Source: Halomicrobium zhouii
GTDB lineage: Archaea > Halobacteriota > Halobacteria > Halobacteriales > Haloarculaceae
Direction: 5' to 3'
NCBI RefSeq assembly: GCF_900114435.1
Contig: NZ_FOZK01000005.1
Location: 62,001 to 126,000 of the forward strand
DNA length: 64,000 nucleotides
The notes beneath the pieces are model-generated. The model saw nothing but the letters and a program-made list of their open reading frames with translations. It was not told the DNA's origin and searched no databases. A program made the translations under genes and the position numbers. This document shows, in pieces, positions 16,563-25,585 of the stretch; within the stretch, counting starts at the first letter, position 1, and every line of letters begins with the position of its first letter.

Positions 16563-18101
16563 ATGGGCTCGGCCATCCAGGCAGAACGGCTCCGGACGCT
16601 GTTCAAGGGGGCCGGCATCGTCTTCGCCGGCGTCGTCCTCGAACTCGTCGTCTCGTTCGTCGCGAAACTCCTGATCGCGCGCTATCTCGGTCCGACCGAC
16701 TACGGCGCCGTCTCCATCGGGCTGAAGCTCATGACGGCGACGTCGATATTCGTGCTCGTCGGCCTCGACAGCGGGGTCGGCCGGTACCTGCCGCGGCGCG
16801 ACGACCCCGCAGACCGCCGTGGGGTCCTGAAGTCAGCCCTTGAGATCGCGCTCCCGGTCGGGTTCCTCGCCGGCGTCGGCCTCTTTCTCACCGCCGACCC
16901 GATCGCCGTCCGCGTCTTCCACGACCCCGCCGTCGCGCCGGTGATCCGCGTGTTCAGCGTCGTCCTGCCGTTCGCGGTCGTCTTCCGGATGGCGATCGGC
17001 GGCGTCCAGGGGATGCAGCAGTCGCTCCCGAAGGTCTTCATCCAGAACCTCACGCTCCCGATCTCCCGCTTTCTCCTGATCGCCGTCGTCCTGCTGTACG
17101 GCCTCGGGACGGTCGCGGCCGCGTGGGCCTACGGGGCCGCCTACGTCTTCGCCGGTCTGCTCGGGGGGTACTACCTGGTCCGCTACACGCCCCTGTTCGC
17201 GGACGCGCCGGCCACGCCGATGCACCGCGAACTGGTCGCGTTCTCCGCGCCGCTGATGATAACCGCCGCGATGCTCCAGGTGCTCTCCCACATCGACACG
17301 TTCTTCCTGGGTTACTTCGCCTCGACCACCGTCGTCGGCGTCTACAACGTCGTCTATCCGCTCGCCCAGCTACTCACGGTCGTCCTGTCGGCGTTCGGGT
17401 TCATCGTGATGCCGGTCATCTCGTCGCTCGACGCCGGCGACTCCGTCGGGGAGATGCGTCGGACCTACCAGCTCTCCGCGAAGTGGATCCTGCTCGCCAC
17501 GCTGCCGGTGTTCCTCGTCGTTGTCCTGTTTCCGGAGATGGTCATCCGGGTGACCTTCGGTGCGGAGTACGACGGGGGCGCGCTGGCGCTGTCGGTCCTG
17601 GCGGTCGGCTTCTTCACCCACGCCGTCGTCGGCCCGAACGGGAACACGCTGACCTCCGTCGGGCGCACGCGGCTCATCATGTACGACAACGTCGCCGTCG
17701 CCGCCACGAACGTCGCCCTCAATCTCCTGCTGATCCCGGAGTACGGGTTGCTCGGCGCGGCCGTCGCGACGTCGGTCTCCTACGGGCTGTTGAACGCGCT
17801 GTACACCTACCAGCTCTACGGCGAGACGGGCATCCAGCCGTTCACGGCCGGGATGGTGCGACCGAGCCTGATCGCCCTGCTGGTCGTCGGCGTCGTCTAC
17901 TGGGTCACGACGACGTTCTTCGCGGTCACGCTCCCGCTGCTCGTCGTCGGGTTCGGCGCGTTCGTCTCGCTGTACGCGCTCGTCGTCCTCAGGTTCGGCG
18001 GCATCGAGGAGGAGGAACTCCTCCTCCTCTGGAGTTTCGAGGAGCGGTTCGACGTCGACCTCGGTCCCCTCAAGCGGATCGCCGAAAAGATCGTTCCGTG
18101 A
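16563..18101 (+). CDS. Oligosaccharide flippase (Wzx/MOP family)
   Basis: The 512-residue protein is almost wholly hydrophobic, with about 12-14 membrane helices and an acidic cytoplasmic C-terminus. The N-terminus AERLRTLFKGAGIVFAG and the ARYLGPTDYGAVSIG loop are typical of polysaccharide-biosynthesis flippases (MATE/MOP superfamily). It would move a lipid-linked glycan from the inner to the outer face of the membrane for transfer to protein or export. It starts 4 bp after the methyltransferase stop, in the same operon as the GT4 gene. Archaeal relatives act in S-layer N-glycosylation, but the exact pathway here is not shown. Confidence 0.88.
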   Translation: MGSAIQAERLRTLFKGAGIVFAGVVLELVVSFVAKLLIARYLGPTDYGAVSIGLKLMTATSIFVLVGLDSGVGRYLPRRDDPADRRGVLKSALEIALPVGFLAGVGLFLTADPIAVRVFHDPAVAPVIRVFSVVLPFAVVFRMAIGGVQGMQQSLPKVFIQNLTLPISRFLLIAVVLLYGLGTVAAAWAYGAAYVFAGLLGGYYLVRYTPLFADAPATPMHRELVAFSAPLMITAAMLQVLSHIDTFFLGYFASTTVVGVYNVVYPLAQLLTVVLSAFGFIVMPVISSLDAGDSVGEMRRTYQLSAKWILLATLPVFLVVVLFPEMVIRVTFGAEYDGGALALSVLAVGFFTHAVVGPNGNTLTSVGRTRLIMYDNVAVAATNVALNLLLIPEYGLLGAAVATSVSYGLLNALYTYQLYGETGIQPFTAGMVRPSLIALLVVGVVYWVTTTFFAVTLPLLVVGFGAFVSLYALVVLRFGGIEEEELLLLWSFEERFDVDLGPLKRIAEKIVP

Positions 18102-18149
18102 CCGCCCGGCGAATCTTCAAGTGCGCCCCGGGCCGCGCGGTCGTCGCCG

Positions 18150-19544
18150 TCACTCCTGGTAGCCGAGGAGTCGCAACCGCTCGGCGACGTCCTCCTCCAT
18201 CCTCACGTCGCCCAGGTCCCGGTTCGTTTCGGCCAGCAGCTTCCGGTGGTCCCGCAGCCGGGCGCGGAACTCGTCGGCCACTTCCGGCATGGCGTCGACG
18301 ACGTCGTTCCGCTCGCCCGGGTCAGACGGCAGGGCGAACAGCCGTTCCGTGCCGTCGTCCAGCCGGACGTACTTCCAGTCCTCGCTCCGTATCGCGTATC
18401 GGCGGGCCTCGGACTCCGGGTCGGTGTCGGCCCACTCCGCGATCACCTCCGACCGGTCGAAGTCGTCGTCGAGCAGGCTCGACCCCTCGAAGGCGTCCGG
18501 TCGCGCGAGGCCCGCGCAGTCGACGAGCGTCGGCGCGAGGTCGAGGAGGCCGACGAGGTCGTCTGACTCCCCGCTCGTTCCGTCCGGCTGTTCGTTCGTC
18601 CTGTCCGGCTCCCCGCTCGTTCCGTCCGCCAGCAGGAACGGCACGTGGAGCACCTCGTCGTAGAACGTCGCGCTGTGGCTGAACCCGCCGTGGTCCGCGA
18701 ACTCCTCGCCGTGGTCCGCCGTGAACGCGACGACGGTGTCGTCGCCCCAGGCGGACCTGACCGCCTCGAGGAGGCGGTCGACTTCCCGGTCGACGTACGC
18801 TATCTCCGCGTCGTAGAGGTCGAGGAGCGTCTGTCGCTCCCCGTCCGTGACGTCTTCGGGGGCTTCGAGCATCTTTCGCCGGAGCTGGACGGCGTCCCGG
18901 TCGGAGACGGGGTCGTCCCGGAACCGCCGCTGGTAGTCGGCGGGCGGAACGTAGGGGTGGTGGACGTCCATGTAGTGGACCCAGAGGAACCGTGGCCCCT
19001 CCTCGGCTTCGTCCCGGACCCACTCGAGCGCGAGGTCGGTCAGCTCCGCGGCGTCGACGTACGGCGACCCGACCTCGATGCCGGTCCGTTTCTCGGTGGC
19101 GTTGAACAACCCCTGGAGCGTCCGGTAGACCAGCCCGTCGCTGTCGAGGTTACGTTTGACGGCGTTCCTGGCTTTCGCCGTCACCGACGGGTCCGTCCGG
19201 GAGTCGTAGAACGCGTCGAATCCCCTGTCGTAGCCGAAGTCGGCCGACAGGTAGAGGTTCGAGTGGAAGCCGGCGGTCCGGTAGCCGCCGCGCGAGAGCG
19301 CTTCCGCGAGGGTGGTCCTGTCGGCCGAGAGCCGCTCGAACCCGCCGTACATCAGCGCGTACGACGACGTCAGGATGCTCGGGAACGACGGGCGGGTCGA
19401 GCAGGCGTGTGCAAACGCGCGGGAGAAGACGCGCGCCTCGTCCGCGAGCTCGTCGAGATTCGGCGTCGTCTCCCGGTCGTACCCCTGCCAGCCGACGTGG
19501 TCGGCGCGGAGCGAGTCGACCGTGACGAGGACGACGTCACGCAT
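18150..19544 (-). CDS. Sulfatase
   Basis: From the ATG at 19544 (MRDVVLVTVDSLRADHVG) this encodes 464 residues. It has the sulfatase core: VTVDSLRADH with the first metal Asp, AHACSTRPSFPSILTS (about residues 45-60) in the place of the CxPxR nucleophile motif but without the exact spacing, HYMDVHHPYVPP (about 187-198) and VAFTADHGEEFADHGGFSH (about 275-293). A low-complexity insert around residue 325 (GTSGEPDRTNEQPDGTSGES) comes from a local DNA duplication near 18560-18630. Substrate could be a sulfated sugar. It overlaps the downstream end of the GT gene by 8 bp, so both belong to one operon. Confidence 0.85.
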   Translation of the reverse strand: MRDVVLVTVDSLRADHVGWQGYDRETTPNLDELADEARVFSRAFAHACSTRPSFPSILTSSYALMYGGFERLSADRTTLAEALSRGGYRTAGFHSNLYLSADFGYDRGFDAFYDSRTDPSVTAKARNAVKRNLDSDGLVYRTLQGLFNATEKRTGIEVGSPYVDAAELTDLALEWVRDEAEEGPRFLWVHYMDVHHPYVPPADYQRRFRDDPVSDRDAVQLRRKMLEAPEDVTDGERQTLLDLYDAEIAYVDREVDRLLEAVRSAWGDDTVVAFTADHGEEFADHGGFSHSATFYDEVLHVPFLLADGTSGEPDRTNEQPDGTSGESDDLVGLLDLAPTLVDCAGLARPDAFEGSSLLDDDFDRSEVIAEWADTDPESEARRYAIRSEDWKYVRLDDGTERLFALPSDPGERNDVVDAMPEVADEFRARLRDHRKLLAETNRDLGDVRMEEDVAERLRLLGYQE

Positions 19545-20619
19545 CGGTTCGAGCGGCCGTCGAGAGGATCGCTCGTCGGTACTGTGCGCCGATGTCGCCC
19601 CAGTCGTAGGCGCGGACGAACTCCCCGAGCGCCTCGCCGTCACGCTCACTGGCCCGCTGGATTGCCCGGGCGATGCTCTCCGGATCCGCGTCGCAGTACT
19701 CGAGCAGGCCGCCGAACCGGCTCTGGGACCGACCACGGAGGTGGACGGTCGGGAGCCCCGCGGCCCCGTACTCCAGCACCTTCAGCGTGCGCGGGTCGTC
19801 GACGAGGCAAACGCCGACGTCGGCGAGGTGCAGGAAGCCGGCCATCTCCTCGTGGGGAACGCTGCCCGGGAAGACGATGGCGTCGTCGCTCGCTGCGGCG
19901 CGTTCGACGTCGTCCGCGAGCGACCCGGTGCCCAGGATCAGCAGGCTCCAGTCGTCGAGATAGTCGACGCTGTCGAGGAGCGACTCGACGTGGTAGATCG
20001 GTTCCAGCCCGCCGACGTATATCGCGACGTTGTCGTTCAGGTCGTAGTCGGCCATCCGGTCGCGAGCGGCCTCGACGGCGGCCGGTGACGGGTTCGCTAT
20101 CTCCTCGTAGTCGACGCCGAGTTCGGTGGGCGAGGACGCGTCCGCGAACCGGTTGACGCGGGATTCCTCCTCCTCGTAGACGAAGAGGACGCGTTCGGAC
20201 AGCCAGAAGGCGAGGTTCTCGAACCAGCGGACGACGACCGCGAGCCACAGCGGATGGGTCTCCTCTAGCTGGCGGATCGGGTCGACGTGGTCGACGACCA
20301 GCGGTTTGCCCGTGAGTGCGCTCAGGAACGCGCCGGCCATCGCACCGGAGCGCGTCGTGCCGACGATGGCGTCGTACCGCTCTCGCTCCCGGAACGAGGC
20401 GAGCACCGTCGACGCCGTCGTTCCCCGGACGGTCACCTCGATGCCGTCGGCGTCGAGACGCTCGGCGATCCGGCTCCGGCCGACGCTGATGTTGTCTGGT
20501 TTGTCCGGCGTCAACCAGAGGACGTGCGGGGGACGGGTCCAGACCGTCTGGTCTTCGACCCTCGACGGTGGTTCCTGGCTGGGACGTTCGGTGACACTCC
20601 CGCCCGCAGAGGCTTTCAT
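19537..20619 (-). CDS. Glycosyltransferase family 4 protein
   Basis: The 360-residue protein starts at ATG 20619 (MKASAGGSVTERP). It has an N-terminal GT-B domain with HVLWLTPDKPDN (about 31-42) and VVDHVDPIRQLE (about 108-119), then a C-terminal domain with AIYVGGLEPIYHVESLLDSV and the donor site DPRTLKVLEYGAAGLPTVHL (about 288-307). A hydrophobic stretch WLAVVVRWFENLAFWLS (about 125-142) suggests membrane contact. It is the first gene of the minus-strand pair with the sulfatase and converges with the flippase operon, closing the glycan cluster. Confidence 0.85.
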   Translation of the reverse strand: MKASAGGSVTERPSQEPPSRVEDQTVWTRPPHVLWLTPDKPDNISVGRSRIAERLDADGIEVTVRGTTASTVLASFRERERYDAIVGTTRSGAMAGAFLSALTGKPLVVDHVDPIRQLEETHPLWLAVVVRWFENLAFWLSERVLFVYEEEESRVNRFADASSPTELGVDYEEIANPSPAAVEAARDRMADYDLNDNVAIYVGGLEPIYHVESLLDSVDYLDDWSLLILGTGSLADDVERAAASDDAIVFPGSVPHEEMAGFLHLADVGVCLVDDPRTLKVLEYGAAGLPTVHLRGRSQSRFGGLLEYCDADPESIARAIQRASERDGEALGEFVRAYDWGDIGAQYRRAILSTAARTDA

Positions 20620-20643
20620 GACCCAGTGATGGGCGTAAGCCAC

Positions 20644-20959
20644 CGAAGTTATAGGCCGAGTATCGAGGAGACGCCGGCTTCGATTCCAGTAAGACCGGCT
20701 TATCGGCGTCGAGTCGGCCGACGGCCGCTCCGTCTCTCCCGCGAGGATCGTGCTCGCCTCGCCATCTTCCTATCCGCCGACTGCGTCCGCTCAGAGCGCC
20801 CCTCTCCCCGGTCGGGCGATGCTTCCGTTCGGGGGACCACGCCGGCGATCCGTTCGATAATCTCGCACTATCCGTCTTTGGTCGTCATTTCGGCGACCAG
20901 TCTGGTGCCGGTCGACTCGCCATCGCGTGGTCGGCTCGTGCTGCCGCCAGTCGGCCCGC
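20644..20959. other. Intergenic region with promoter of the GT4 gene
   Basis: No gene can be supported in these 316 bases. The minus-strand TATA box CCTATAAC (20648-20655) lies 29-36 nt before the ATG at 20619, giving a nearly leaderless transcript. The remainder is of ordinary composition with no strong inverted repeats. Confidence 0.5.
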
Positions 20960-21202
20960 TCACTCGCGCGCCGCGGCTTTCCCCTCGTCGCGCTGGACGA
21001 ACAGGCCGCTGACGTAGGTCAGAATCGCGAGCAACAGGAGGGGAAACAGCGTCAGGAAGTGCGAGACGACGATGATAAGCGGGTCCCAGCCCCAGGGGTT
21101 GACGACCCAGAAGAGGACGTCCATGAACGCCAGAATTGCCAGTGGGACGAGGTTCACCGTCAGGTCGAGCCAGGTCTCATTGGTGAGGTTGAGGTATGAC
21201 AT
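20960..21202 (-). CDS. Small two-helix membrane protein (DUF6684-like)
   Basis: The 80-residue protein has a polar start (MSYLNLTNETWLDLTVN), a first membrane helix (about residues 18-38), the loop NPWGWDP, a second helix (about 42-68) and a basic/acidic tail. The pattern LTVNLVPLAILAFMDVLFWVVNPWG resembles small proteins found near cytochrome-oxidase genes in haloarchaea, annotated by some as DUF6684; I give this name with moderate confidence. No oxidase genes are nearby. The second helix and the tail predict both termini on the same side of the membrane. Confidence 0.7.
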   Translation of the reverse strand: MSYLNLTNETWLDLTVNLVPLAILAFMDVLFWVVNPWGWDPLIIVVSHFLTLFPLLLLAILTYVSGLFVQRDEGKAAARE

Positions 21203-21338
21203 GGTGGGGCGGGAACGTCTCGCTTTCGTATAGCATTCCTAACCATTTCAACGCTCGGTCGGCGTCGCGCCCCTCCGGGAACGAACCACCACTATCAGTC
21301 CCCGAACAGTTACGGTGTGGCCGCGCGAGGCCCCGTAC

Positions 21339-22052
21339 ATGGCAAATACGGCCGCTCGCGGCGCGGACTGGGCCCTGCCGGTCCTCGAACTGTTCGGCCT
21401 CACCGTCCTCGCCTTCCTCGTCTCGCTCGTCGCGGGCGTGGCGTTCATCGTCCCGATGTTCGTCCTCGGCTACGACCTGGCGGGCACGGCGGTCCTCCTC
21501 GGCGCGACAGCCGCGGGTCAGGTCGCGTTCCTGGTCGTCGGCTACGCCTACGTCCGGGTCCGGGACGTGTCGGTCCCGGTCAGACGTCCTTCCGGACGCG
21601 ACCTCGTCGTGATCCTCGCTGGCGTGGTGCTGGCGCTGGTGATCGCGACCGGACTCTCGGTTCTCCTCTCGGTCCTCGGTCTGGTGCCGGACTCCGTCGT
21701 CGGCGACGTCGCCGCGACCGACCCGACGTTCCTGCTGGGTCTGGCCGCGCTGTCGGTCGTCCTGGTCGCGCCGGCCGAGGAACTGCTCTTCCGGGGGGCG
21801 ATCCAGGGACGGCTCCGCCAGCGGGTCGGGCCAATTCCGGCGGTGCTCGGAGCGAGCCTCCTGTTCGGGTCGATGCACCTCGCGAACTACTCGGGCGCGC
21901 TCGCGTCCGTCGTCGCCGGTGCGCTCCTCATCACCGCCGTCGGCTGCGTCTTCGGGGCGGTGTACGAGTACACCGACAACCTGGTCGTCCCCGTCGTCGC
22001 CCACGCCGTCTACAACGTCGTGCTGATGGTCGTCGCCTACCTCACGGTCTGA
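21339..22052 (+). CDS. CPBP family intramembrane metalloprotease
   Basis: The 237-residue protein has about seven to eight membrane helices and the three CPBP/Abi motifs: APAEELLFRGAIQGRLRQR (EExxxR, about residues 147-165), LFGSMHLANY (FxxxH, about 179-188) and VAHAVYNV (HxxxN type, near 222-229). These residues form the glutamate/histidine zinc active site inside the membrane in the CAAX protease family. Substrates are unknown; haloarchaea carry many copies. The ATG at 21339 (MANTAARG) is preferred over one eight codons upstream. Confidence 0.88.
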   Translation: MANTAARGADWALPVLELFGLTVLAFLVSLVAGVAFIVPMFVLGYDLAGTAVLLGATAAGQVAFLVVGYAYVRVRDVSVPVRRPSGRDLVVILAGVVLALVIATGLSVLLSVLGLVPDSVVGDVAATDPTFLLGLAALSVVLVAPAEELLFRGAIQGRLRQRVGPIPAVLGASLLFGSMHLANYSGALASVVAGALLITAVGCVFGAVYEYTDNLVVPVVAHAVYNVVLMVVAYLTV

Positions 22053-22089
22053 CGGTCGGGCTCGCCGACGGCGCTTCCTCGTTCCCCCG

Positions 22090-22779
22090 TCAGTCCCAGC
22101 GTCGGCTCCGCGTCGTCGTCACCTCGGTGCCGGGGCTGAACAGCAAGAGGGGGTCACCGCCGGGGTGGTCGAAGCCGTTGGCCTCGAACAGGGTGTTCAC
22201 CTCGACGTCGGCCTCGGCGGGGTACAGCGTCCACGGCGGGTGGTCCACGTCGGTGTACCGGACCGACCCGTCGGGGGCCTGCGTGTAGAGGCGCCGGCGC
22301 TCGGTCAGGAACTCGGCGCGCGAGCCCGGCTCCGACTCGAAGGGCTCGCCGGTCGGCCAGTAGGTCGCCCGGTAGTGGGCCGGCCGGTCTCCCGGCTGGC
22401 GCCGATAACTCGAGAACTCCACGCGCCCGTCGACCCAGTCGATGTCGACGTCGGCGTTGTAGTACGGCAGGTGGTGGGTCAGCCGCGCCGCGATCGTCGC
22501 CAGCAGGCTGTCGGCGTCGAGGCTGAAGAAGTAGACGCCGGGCTCGCCGTCGACGGTGACGTACGTCCGGAGGTTCAGTTCCGGGAGCGGGAGTCCCAGC
22601 CACGCCGGCAGTCCCCGCGGTCGCGTGTCCACGTTCGTGAACGGGACGACGGTGAGCCAGCCGGTGCCGTCGAACTCCTGGACGGCGAAGGCGTCGGGGA
22701 GGTGGGCGTCGAGCACGTCGCCGTCGACGGGCCAGTTGGCGAAGAGCACGTTCTGCCAGCCGAACGCGAGCGGGAGCAT
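22090..22779 (-). CDS. DUF2071 (YqjF-like) protein
   Basis: The 229-residue protein matches the DUF2071/YqjF family: FGWQNVLFANWPVDGDVLDAHLP at the N-terminus (about residues 6-28), GWLTVVPFTNVDTRP (about 40-54), LNLRTYVTVDGEPGVYFFSLDAD (about 68-90) and YYNADVDI (about 104-111). The fold resembles acetoacetate decarboxylase, without a demonstrated activity. It converges with the CPBP protease gene (37-bp gap) and has a divergent neighbour, rmuC. Confidence 0.85.
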   Translation of the reverse strand: MLPLAFGWQNVLFANWPVDGDVLDAHLPDAFAVQEFDGTGWLTVVPFTNVDTRPRGLPAWLGLPLPELNLRTYVTVDGEPGVYFFSLDADSLLATIAARLTHHLPYYNADVDIDWVDGRVEFSSYRRQPGDRPAHYRATYWPTGEPFESEPGSRAEFLTERRRLYTQAPDGSVRYTDVDHPPWTLYPAEADVEVNTLFEANGFDHPGGDPLLLFSPGTEVTTTRSRRWD

Positions 22780-22935
22780 GGGCCTCCTACGGCCCTTCGT
22801 CGGTTAATACCCGACCTTCACAAGTCGGCGGCCGCGTCTGGGCCGGTTCCAGTCCGGATCCTGGCCGGTCGACCGACGGGAAGCTGTCCGGTCGCGGCCA
22901 GGTGGTTTTAAGGCCGGATACGGTCTGGTCCGGGT

Positions 22936-23889
22936 ATGACCACGCTCGAAGTCGCCCTCGGCGCGGCGACCGTCGTCCTCGCGCTGTCGGTGCTCGTCCT
23001 CGCCGTCCGTGACGGCGGCGGCGGTGGCGGTCCCGCCCAGCTCGACGAGGCCCAGCTCCAGTCCTCCGTCGGCAACGCCATCGCCGGGCTCGGCCTGGAC
23101 GGCACCGCCGCACAGATCGAGACCCACGCCCGGGAGATGAAGCAGTTCCACAGCGACGTCGAGCAGATGCTGCGGACGCCCCAGCACCGGGGGAGCTTCG
23201 GCGAGCAGCAACTGGAGACCATCCTCGCCGACCAGCTCCCGCCGGACATGTTCGGCACGCAGGAGGCCGTCGTCGGCAACAGGCGCCCCGACGCCCACGT
23301 CGAGACCGCCGACGGGCTCGTCGCCATCGACGCGAAGTTCCCGCTGGAGGCCTACGAGCGCGCCGTCGACGCCGACGACCCGGAGGTTCGCGCGCACCAC
23401 GAACAGGAGTTCGCGCGCCGGGTCGACGACCAGCTCGACAAGATCGCGACGGCGTACGTCCGCCCGGACGAGGGGACCGCCGAGTTCGCCTTCGCCTTCA
23501 TCCCGAGCGAGAGCGTCTACTACCACCTCGTCACCGAGGAGTACGACATGCTGCGCGAGTACACGTCCCGGGGCGTGCAGGTCGTCTCGCCGCTGACGCT
23601 GGGCCAGAAGCTCGAACTCGTGAAGGCCGGCGTCCACGCCCAGCGCCTCTCCGAGGAGGCCCTCGCGGTGCAGGACCGGCTCCAGCGGCTGGGCCAGCGC
23701 TTCGAGGACTTCGCCGACGACTGGAACACCTGCGTCCGCCACCTCTCGAACGCGAAGGACCGGGCCGACGACGCCGACGCCGCCTTCGAGCGCCTCCACT
23801 CCGAGTTCGACCGCATCGACAGCCTCTCGCTCGACGGCGAGGGCGAGGCGACGGCCCGCGACACCCTCTCTCGCGGTCGGGAGGACTAG
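22936..23889 (+). CDS. rmuC: DNA recombination protein RmuC homologue
   Basis: The 317-residue protein has an N-terminal membrane helix (about residues 4-22), a short helical linker with HAREMKQFHSDVEQML and the RmuC nuclease-like core: GSFGEQQLETILADQLPPDMF (about 75-95), VVGNRRPDAHVETADGLVAIDAKFPLEAYE (about 115-144) and TAEFAFAFIPSESVYYHL (about 180-197). The DxK-type motif in AIDAKFP fits the PD-(D/E)XK fold predicted for RmuC. Bacterial RmuC limits inversions at repeats. Its stop overlaps the stop of the converging gene by four bases (23886-23889). Confidence 0.85.
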   Translation: MTTLEVALGAATVVLALSVLVLAVRDGGGGGGPAQLDEAQLQSSVGNAIAGLGLDGTAAQIETHAREMKQFHSDVEQMLRTPQHRGSFGEQQLETILADQLPPDMFGTQEAVVGNRRPDAHVETADGLVAIDAKFPLEAYERAVDADDPEVRAHHEQEFARRVDDQLDKIATAYVRPDEGTAEFAFAFIPSESVYYHLVTEEYDMLREYTSRGVQVVSPLTLGQKLELVKAGVHAQRLSEEALAVQDRLQRLGQRFEDFADDWNTCVRHLSNAKDRADDADAAFERLHSEFDRIDSLSLDGEGEATARDTLSRGRED

Positions 23890-24650
23890 GGTCGCCGTCG
23901 CTGCTGGTCGCGTTCCACGGTCGAGACTGGCTGCCACGTCCCGCGTTCCCCTCCCCGCTCGCTCCCAGCCTCGATCCCGTGTCCGCCTCCGACCTCGCCC
24001 CCGCCAGAGGGCTCGACACCGAGTCCGCGGGCGCGGGCCTCGAAGGTTCCGTCGGTCCCGTCGCGGACGTCGATGGCGCCGTCGCAGAACCGCTCGATGG
24101 CGTCGACGGTCCGGTCGTCCTGCATCGCCTCGTCGACGACGAACACGCCCAGGTCCCCCGTCGCGATGACCCGGCCGGTGAGCATGTGGACGAACCGGGA
24201 CACCGCCCGGAGGTCGGCGTGGGCCAGCAGCGACGAGACGGAGAACACGCCCAGTCGGACCCGGTCGAGCCCGCGCTCGACGAGCGTCTCGTACAGCACC
24301 GAGAATTCCATCTGGATCCCCAGCAGGTCGCCGGGGTCGTCGATGGTCCGCCCGTACTCGTCGAAGCGCTGCTGGTCGTCATCGATACCGGAGCAGTCGA
24401 CCACGCCGACCCGGGACCGGTCGAACCCGCCGGTCACGCGCTCGGCCCGGTCGAGCAGCGACCGGCCGCCGACGTCGGCCGAGAGGAGGACGACGCCCTC
24501 GTCCTCGCCGCCCGCCATCGCCAGTCGGAGCGCCACCTCGCGGGCGCCCCGGCCCGACGGCCCGCCGACCATCACGTTCGTCCCCGGGTCCACGCCGTCG
24601 ACCGGGAGGCCGGCCGGAAACCGGAACTGCGCGTCCGCGTTCCGGGTCAT
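23886..24650 (-). CDS. KaiC/RadA-like ATPase-fold protein with altered Walker A
   Basis: The 254-residue protein resembles the RecA-superfamily proteins that accompany haloarchaeal sensor genes. The N-terminal GTNVMVGGPSGRGAREVALRL (about residues 23-43) sits where Walker A should be, but the Lys-Ser/Thr of GxxxxGK[ST] is replaced by Ala-Arg. A hydrophobic strand ending in Asp-Glu (LGVFVVDEAM, about 167-176) matches Walker B. ATP binding is doubtful; a scaffolding or signalling role is possible. The C-terminal 40 residues are Gly/Glu/Arg-rich and probably disordered. Its start overlaps the GAF-protein stop upstream (ATGA), so the two are coupled. Confidence 0.7.
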   Translation of the reverse strand: MTRNADAQFRFPAGLPVDGVDPGTNVMVGGPSGRGAREVALRLAMAGGEDEGVVLLSADVGGRSLLDRAERVTGGFDRSRVGVVDCSGIDDDQQRFDEYGRTIDDPGDLLGIQMEFSVLYETLVERGLDRVRLGVFSVSSLLAHADLRAVSRFVHMLTGRVIATGDLGVFVVDEAMQDDRTVDAIERFCDGAIDVRDGTDGTFEARARGLGVEPSGGGEVGGGHGIEAGSERGGERGTWQPVSTVERDQQRRRP

Positions 24651-25585
24651 CGGTCACCTCGCTCGCCACCGGCGCCGGCCCAGTGGTCGCGGCGTTCGAC
24701 CGGCCCACCCTCGACATCCCGGAGTACCGCCAGCCAGTCCGCGGCCGCCGCCGCCAGCAGTTCCAGGAACGCCTCGTCGTCCTCGGTGAACGCCCGGGGC
24801 TCGTCGTCGTAGACGCAGACGGTCCCGAGCGGGAGCCCGTCGTCGGTCGTGACGGACGCGCCCGCGTAGAAGCGGACGCCGAGTTCGTCGAGGACCTCGT
24901 TCCCCTCGAATCTGGGGTCCTCCAGGGTGTCCTCGACGACGGTGACGCCGTCTTCGAGGATGGCGTACGCGCAGATGGACTGCTCTCTGGCCGTCGCGTC
25001 CCACTCCTCGCCGTGGCAGGCGAGGAACTCCTGGGTCCGCTCGGTGACGAGGTTCACCGAGCTCTGGGCGACGTCGAAGTGCGCCGCGGCGACGTCGGCG
25101 AGCCGGCGGATGCCGGAGCGGAACCGCTCGGAGTCGAAGTCGTAGCGCTCCATGGCCGCCAGTCGGTCGTCCTCGTCCTGTGGCAGCGGATAGGCCGTCT
25201 GGCTCCGGTGTCGGGCGGTGGCCTCGACGAGCTGGGCGACTCTGGTCGTCGCTCCGGGGCTGTCCGTGCGGACGAACTCCGCGACGTGGTTCGTCTCCGT
25301 CCCGGTCGCCGCGTCGGTCAGGTCCTGGGACGCGTCGCCACAGAGGATACAGCCCGTGTCCGGGTCGACCTCGCGGACGTGGCCGATCAGCTCGGTCCCG
25401 GTCCCGTCGGGCAGGTCGTACTCCGTGACGAGGCAGTCGACGGACCGGTCTGCCAGCGTCGCCGCCGCCGCCGCGACCGTCTCTCGCCGGAGGACTCGCA
25501 CGTCGCCGTCGCTCGCCAGGCGGTCCACTGGAGGGAGCCCGTCGGACTCGTCTGCGCCCACGCACAGGACGGTGGTCTCGGACAT
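24647..25585 (-). CDS. Receiver-like plus GAF domain protein
   Basis: From ATG 25585 (MSETTVLCVGADESDG) the 312-residue protein has a receiver-like domain (about residues 1-115) with CLVTEYDLPDGTG in the acceptor region and DPDTGCILCGDASQDL. A GAF domain follows (about 160-295) with DVAQSSVNLVTERTQEFLAC, EQSICAYAILEDG and FYAGASVTTDDGLPLGTVCVYD. No DNA-binding or kinase domain is fused. Paired with the KaiC-like gene by an ATGA overlap, it is inferred to act as a sensor component of that pair. The open frame extends to 25879, but the added part reads as non-coding. Confidence 0.82.
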   Translation of the reverse strand: MSETTVLCVGADESDGLPPVDRLASDGDVRVLRRETVAAAAATLADRSVDCLVTEYDLPDGTGTELIGHVREVDPDTGCILCGDASQDLTDAATGTETNHVAEFVRTDSPGATTRVAQLVEATARHRSQTAYPLPQDEDDRLAAMERYDFDSERFRSGIRRLADVAAAHFDVAQSSVNLVTERTQEFLACHGEEWDATAREQSICAYAILEDGVTVVEDTLEDPRFEGNEVLDELGVRFYAGASVTTDDGLPLGTVCVYDDEPRAFTEDDEAFLELLAAAAADWLAVLRDVEGGPVERRDHWAGAGGERGDR

